Shown piece by piece: positions 6,750 to 9,160 of a stretch of 9,160 bases of DNA; position 1 is the first letter of the stretch, and every line of letters begins with the position of its first letter. The DNA is taken from contig DAINPV010000146.1 in the NCBI GenBank assembly GCA_036743315.1, positions 1 to 9,160 on the forward strand, read 5' to 3'. The translations under genes and the position numbers were made by a program. This DNA comes from CALBTQ01 sp036743315 (lineage in GTDB: Bacteria > Lernaellota > Lernaellaia > Lernaellales > Lernaellaceae). The notes under the pieces are model-generated. The model saw nothing but the letters and a program-made list of their open reading frames with translations, did no database searches and had not been told where the DNA came from.

Positions 6750-7312
6750 GACTATTCATCGCCGTGCCCGTGCCCGGGCCGGTCAAACAGGCGTTGGCCG
6801 ACGCGCAGCAGATGATCGGCCGCGCCAATCCGCACGTGCGCCTGACCGGCCTGCCCGGCATTCACCTGACGCTGAAATTCCTCGGCGATGCCGACGAGCG
6901 GAAAATCCCCGACATCCGCCGGGCGATGGAAGCCGCCGCCGCGACCGTCGCCGCGCCGATCCATCTGGCCGTGCGCGACGTGGGCGCGTTCCCTGACCGG
7001 CAGGCGCCGCGCGTGTTGTGGGCCGGGTTGGAAGCCGACGTCAAACCGTTGGGGATTTTGCTGCGCAAGCTCGACAAGGAACTGTCCGCGCTCGGCTTTC
7101 CCCCCGAAAAGCGCGGTTTTCATCCGCACCTCACCCTGGGGCGCATGAAGCAGCCGAAGATGCTCGGCGCGCTGCATAAGGTCTACGACCAGTTGGCCGG
7201 GCGCGACTTCGGCGAGTTCACCGCCGAGGCGCTGGTGCTCTACCGCTCGGAATTGCGGCCGGAAGGCGCCGTCTACACCTCGCTCGAGCGCGTCGTGCTG
7301 CCGGTCGATTGA
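6737..7312 (+). CDS. thpR: RNA 2',3'-cyclic phosphodiesterase (2'-5' RNA ligase family)
   Basis: 2H phosphoesterase of 191 residues, the usual length. The ATG at 6737 is chosen because the family begins MxxLRLFIAVPVP; it lies inside the cinA end (13-base overlap) with no clear Shine-Dalgarno site, so translation probably depends on coupling to cinA. Both catalytic HxTx motifs are intact: HLTL at 43-46 (GIHLTLKFLG) and HLTL at 131-134 (FHPHLTLGR), along with the conserved APRVLWAG strand (90-97). Members hydrolyse 2',3'-cyclic phosphate RNA ends and can reversibly join 2'-5' ends in vitro; the physiological role is unclear. It is the last gene of the pgpA-cinA-thpR run. Its TGA is immediately followed by the opposing GNAT stop codon, so there is no intergenic terminator. 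Confidence 0.95.
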   Translation: MAELRLFIAVPVPGPVKQALADAQQMIGRANPHVRLTGLPGIHLTLKFLGDADERKIPDIRRAMEAAAATVAAPIHLAVRDVGAFPDRQAPRVLWAGLEADVKPLGILLRKLDKELSALGFPPEKRGFHPHLTLGRMKQPKMLGALHKVYDQLAGRDFGEFTAEALVLYRSELRPEGAVYTSLERVVLPVD

Positions 7313-7786
7313 TTAGATATTCTGCGCGTAGTTGATCAGAAAAGCGTTGAAACCCATTTTGCGCCAGAAGGCGTTGGACAGCTCATTGTCGGCCATCGCC
7401 CGCACTTCCAGCCGGTTGATGCCCATCGCGGCGAACCATTCCTTCTGCCGGGCGAAAAGCTGCGTACCGATGCCCCGGCGACGATAATCGTCGTCAACCA
7501 TCGTGTCATAAATCAGCCCGAAGGGGCGTAACTTCACTGTCGGCGAATAGTTGGTGATCGCCGCTTGGGTGAAACCGACCACCCGCTCGCCGTCCACCGC
7601 CACCAACACCAACCCTTTACCGCTTTCCATCAGTTGGGTGAGCAACCGCACGAAGGACAGATGCCCGTTTTCGTCGCGCGTGAAAAACGGATCGAGCACC
7701 GCGTGAAAATCCATCAATTCCTTCCACAGCGCGACAATGGCGGAAACGTCGCTCGGCCTTGCTTCGCGAATGATCGGTTCAGTCAT
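7313..7786 (-). CDS. GNAT-family N-acetyltransferase
   Basis: A single GNAT domain of 157 residues. The ATG at 7786 is preferred over an in-frame GTG at 7795 because GAGGTG, six bases before the ATG, makes an excellent Shine-Dalgarno site and that GTG is part of it. The protein starts MTEPIIREARPSDVSAIVALW, the usual first strand and helix. Motif A is visible: IYDTMVDDDYRRRGIGTQL (92-110), with the acetyl-CoA pyrophosphate loop RRRGIG at 102-107, followed by LEVRAMADNELSNAFWRKMGF, the motif B strand and helix. The acceptor amine (small molecule, antibiotic, peptide or protein) cannot be predicted. It lies 77 bp downstream of lpxC on the same strand with no obvious terminator between, so read-through from lpxC is possible. 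Confidence 0.92.
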   Translation of the reverse strand: MTEPIIREARPSDVSAIVALWKELMDFHAVLDPFFTRDENGHLSFVRLLTQLMESGKGLVLVAVDGERVVGFTQAAITNYSPTVKLRPFGLIYDTMVDDDYRRRGIGTQLFARQKEWFAAMGINRLEVRAMADNELSNAFWRKMGFNAFLINYAQNI

Positions 7787-7863
7787 AGGTTGCACCTCGG
7801 GTGGGTTTGCGGGGAAATAATAATCGATCGTCTGGAAATGGCAAGCAGTTTTGGAATTTTAGC
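7787..7863 (-). other. lpxC to GNAT intergenic gap
   Basis: These 77 bp separate the lpxC stop from the GNAT start. The GNAT ribosome binding site is at 7794-7799. The rest is moderately AT-rich; I see no strong hairpin followed by a T-run in the direction of transcription and no convincing promoter. Confidence 0.5.
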
Positions 7864-8781
7864 TTAGATGCTGCGGGCCCGCGCCGGGCGCATCGGCATG
7901 ACGTCGGCCTGTTTCTGTCGCCGCGGCCGCCCTTCGACGATCCGCCACGAGCCTTTTTCCTCGAGCAGGCGCATGACCAGCTTGTGGTTGAGCGCGTGGC
8001 CGCTTTTGACCGCGTGCAACCGGCCGAGAATCGGATAGCCGGCCAGGAACACATCGCCGATCGCGTCCATCACCTTGTGGCGCACGAACTCGTCGGGATA
8101 GCGCAGACCGCCCTTGTTGAGCACCGAATAGTTGCCGATAACGATCGCGTTATTCAGCCCGCCGCCGTTGGCCAGGCCCGCGTCGCGCATCATGTTCACC
8201 TCGGTCAGGAAACCGAAGGTCCGCGCGCTGGCCAGTTCCGAGTGGAAGCTCTCGGGCGTGACCATCACGTCGAAACGCTGCACCTTGATCATCGGGTGCG
8301 GAAAGTCGATTTCATACGTCACCGCGAAGCTGTCGGCCGGATACAGCCCGGCGCGTTTGTCGCCTTCGACGATTTCGATCGGCTTGAGGATCTGCAGGTA
8401 ACGACGCGGCGCCTGCTGCTCGACGACGCCGGCGCTTTGAATCAAATAGCTGAACGCCGCGGCGCTGCCGTCCATGATCGGCACTTCGTCGCCGTCCAAC
8501 TCGATCAGCAAGTTATCGATGGCATGGCCGTGCAATGCGGCCATTAAGTGTTCGATCGTCCCGATGATGTACCCGTCGCCGATCAGCGTGGTGGCGAAGT
8601 TGGTTCCGCCGACCTTGGTCGCGTGCGCTTTGACCTTCTGCCGACCGGCTAAGTCCGTGCGGACGAACACGATGCCCTGATCGACCGGAGCGGGGCGCAG
8701 AGTGAGCGTAACCTCCGAACCCGTGTGGAGGCCGATTCCGCTGCAAGTTACCGCTGTGGCAAGTGTCCGCTGTCTGTCCAT
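7864..8781 (-). CDS. lpxC: UDP-3-O-acyl-N-acetylglucosamine deacetylase
   Basis: LpxC is the zinc deacetylase for the committed step of lipid A synthesis, acting on UDP-3-O-acyl-GlcNAc in the cytosol. The product is 305 residues, the same length as the E. coli enzyme. The ATG at 8781 is preceded by AGGGG, nine bases upstream. The active site is complete: TIEHLMAAL with Glu77 and zinc ligand His78; FVRHKVMDAIGD with ligands His235 and Asp239; and SGHALNH with catalytic His262. All lie three positions before the E. coli equivalents (E78, H79, H238, D242, H265). Other family blocks are SGIGLHTG (14-21), PIMDGSAAAF (101-110) and SARTFGF (185-191). The last ~20 residues are an Arg-rich tail (RPRRQKQADVMPMRPARARS) unlike the hydrophobic-ended E. 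coli C-terminus, which carries the FtsH degradation signal, so turnover may be controlled differently. It lies outside any lpx or mur-fts cluster visible here. Confidence 0.97.
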   Translation of the reverse strand: MDRQRTLATAVTCSGIGLHTGSEVTLTLRPAPVDQGIVFVRTDLAGRQKVKAHATKVGGTNFATTLIGDGYIIGTIEHLMAALHGHAIDNLLIELDGDEVPIMDGSAAAFSYLIQSAGVVEQQAPRRYLQILKPIEIVEGDKRAGLYPADSFAVTYEIDFPHPMIKVQRFDVMVTPESFHSELASARTFGFLTEVNMMRDAGLANGGGLNNAIVIGNYSVLNKGGLRYPDEFVRHKVMDAIGDVFLAGYPILGRLHAVKSGHALNHKLVMRLLEEKGSWRIVEGRPRRQKQADVMPMRPARARSI

Positions 8782-8854
8782 CTACGTCTGCCCCTAACCT
8801 ATAAAAATCGCTGCTACCCATATCGGTGGATAGCCGTTTGGAAAGCTAATGAGC

Positions 8855-8895
8855 AAATGATGTGCCAGATTTAAGGAATGCGCCTAAATGATGTG
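8855..8895. repeat. Direct repeat AAATGATGTG, two copies
   Basis: Identical 10-mers occur at 8855-8864 and 8886-8895, 31 bp apart start to start, about three helical turns. The second copy is flanked by a CCTAA (8883-8887) / TTAGG (8896-8900) inverted pair. Same-face spacing upstream of lpxC would suit a dimeric or repeated protein binding site, but two copies alone are weak evidence. Confidence 0.45.
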
Positions 8896-8902
8896 TTAGG
8901 TA

Positions 8903-8964
8903 TCGATTTTCATTTTATTTACAATCGGTTTTCTTCATCGTTCACAAGGCAAAATAAAAATCGA
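8903..8964. repeat. Imperfect 14-bp inverted repeat, 34-nt spacer
   Basis: The left arm TCGATTTTCATTTT (8903-8916) and the right arm AAAATAAAAATCGA (8951-8964) are complementary at 13 of 14 positions. The one mismatch (C8911 against A8956) becomes a G-U wobble in RNA made from the minus strand, so the stem would be fully paired in a queH-to-lpxC transcript but not in the opposite RNA. No T-run follows the second arm in either direction, so it is not a standard intrinsic terminator. Confidence 0.6.
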
Positions 8965-8973
8965 CATCCCCCG

Positions 8974-8982
8974 TTATCCACA
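8974..8982 (+). promoter_or_regulatory. Perfect DnaA box consensus TTATCCACA
   Basis: The nine bases match the canonical high-affinity DnaA box exactly and lie in the AT-rich non-coding gap. A weak relative (GGTGGATAG, 8826-8834, seven of nine to the reverse-complement consensus) lies closer to lpxC. A single strong box with no dnaA, dnaN or gidA nearby favours a regulatory or DnaA-titration site over an origin; chance is also possible. Confidence 0.5.
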
Positions 8983-8998
8983 GCTCTTGTAGTCAACT

Positions 8999-9029
8999 TG
9001 CAACAGCGTGTGTGTCATTAATGCAACAG
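8999..9029. repeat. Direct repeat TGCAACAG, two copies
   Basis: Identical 8-mers occur at 8999-9006 and 9022-9029, 23 bp apart start to start, directly after the queH stop codon in the queH reading direction. They may be a binding site pair or chance. Confidence 0.3.
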
Positions 9030-9031
9030 AA

Positions 9032-9160
9032 TCAGCCTACCCGACCCGGTTTCACGCTGACATACCGTTCCTTCTCGGAGTAGATACATCCGCAATATTG
9101 CTGGCGATATAGGCCTTCCTGCTTGCTGCGGGCAATGCCCTCCTGCCAGCCGGGGCGAAA
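9032..9160 (-). CDS. queH: Epoxyqueuosine reductase QueH, C-terminal fragment
   Basis: The frame is open on the minus strand from the window edge to a TGA at 9032-9034, giving 42 residues: FRPGWQEGIARSKQEGLYRQ, then QYCGCIYSEKERYVSV and a short tail. This is the characteristic end of QueH (formerly DUF208): the RPGW-x-EG helix, then G-L-Y-R-Q-x-Y-C-G-C-I-x-S with its conserved CxC pair. QueH is the iron-sulfur enzyme, non-orthologous to QueG, that reduces epoxyqueuosine to queuosine in the wobble position of tRNAs with GUN anticodons. The N-terminal catalytic part and start codon lie beyond the right edge. It is on the same strand as lpxC, 250 bp upstream of it. Confidence 0.88.
   Translation of the reverse strand, partial: FRPGWQEGIARSKQEGLYRQQYCGCIYSEKERYVSVKPGRVG

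Larger units (their letters stand above)
8782..9031 (-). promoter_or_regulatory. AT-rich lpxC upstream region
   Basis: This 250-bp gap between the queH stop and the lpxC start is distinctly AT-richer than the coding DNA around it and should hold the lpxC promoter and leader. Reading toward lpxC, TATAGG (complement of 8798-8803) and GATATG (complement of 8814-8819) are weak -10 candidates; neither has a good -35 at 16-18 bp, so I do not commit to one. No open frame of useful length is seen on either strand. The gap also holds a DnaA box, an inverted repeat and two direct-repeat pairs, listed separately. Confidence 0.5.

Noticed and set aside
7801..8547. 248-codon plus-strand frame opposite lpxC
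   Set aside because: Lies fully antisense to an intact LpxC with all active-site residues; composition is typical of a shadow frame.
8782..9031. Chromosomal replication origin in the AT-rich gap
   Set aside because: Only one perfect DnaA box and one weak relative are seen, and no dnaA, dnaN, gyrB, gidA or parAB genes lie nearby.
1..9160. CRISPR array, tRNA, insertion sequence, phage or defence cassette
   Set aside because: No repeat-spacer pattern, cloverleaf, terminal inverted repeats with transposase, or known defence domains were found on either strand.

Overview
The window is GC-rich chromosomal DNA from a Gram-negative bacterium. A beta-barrel outer-membrane protein tail, an RlpA-type lipoprotein and LpxC (committed step of lipid A synthesis) all point to an outer membrane. 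The pgpA-cinA-thpR order and frequent GTG starts with good Shine-Dalgarno sites would fit a deltaproteobacterial-type lineage, but there is no rRNA or other marker to fix the taxonomy. I see no phage, insertion sequence, CRISPR array, toxin-antitoxin or defence genes.

Layout. (1) 1-962, plus strand: the C-terminal end of a FadL-like outer-membrane protein, then a small very basic protein with a short leucine-heptad coiled coil and a Lys/Pro/Ala-rich tail. (2) 966-1352, minus strand: an RlpA-family lipoprotein, tail to tail with the basic protein (3 bp gap). (3) 1353-1404: a 52-bp divergent intergenic region with two candidate -10 elements that overlap head to head. (4) 1405-4994, plus strand: a translationally coupled pair, a phosphodiester glycosidase (NAGPA-domain) protein with a long unrecognised N-terminal helical region, and a family-39-like membrane glycosyltransferase. 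(5) 5050-7312, plus strand: pgpA, cinA and thpR with overlapping reading frames. (6) 7313-9160, minus strand: transcribed right to left, the C-terminal end of queH, a 250-bp AT-rich gap, lpxC, a 77-bp gap and a GNAT acetyltransferase that abuts thpR with no base between the stop codons.

Functionally most of the window is envelope biology: outer-membrane transport (FadL-like), peptidoglycan (RlpA), polyprenyl-phosphate-dependent glycosylation and glycan phosphodiester chemistry (the coupled pair), phosphatidylglycerol synthesis (PgpA) and lipid A (LpxC). The remainder is housekeeping: pyridine nucleotide salvage (CinA), RNA 2H phosphoesterase (ThpR) and tRNA queuosine (QueH).

The least ordinary parts are the unusual architecture of the NAGPA protein and its coupling to the glycosyltransferase, and the AT-rich gap upstream of lpxC. 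That gap holds a perfect DnaA box, a 14-bp inverted repeat that pairs fully only in the lpxC-sense transcript, and two sets of direct repeats. I did not find a clearly new multi-gene system.
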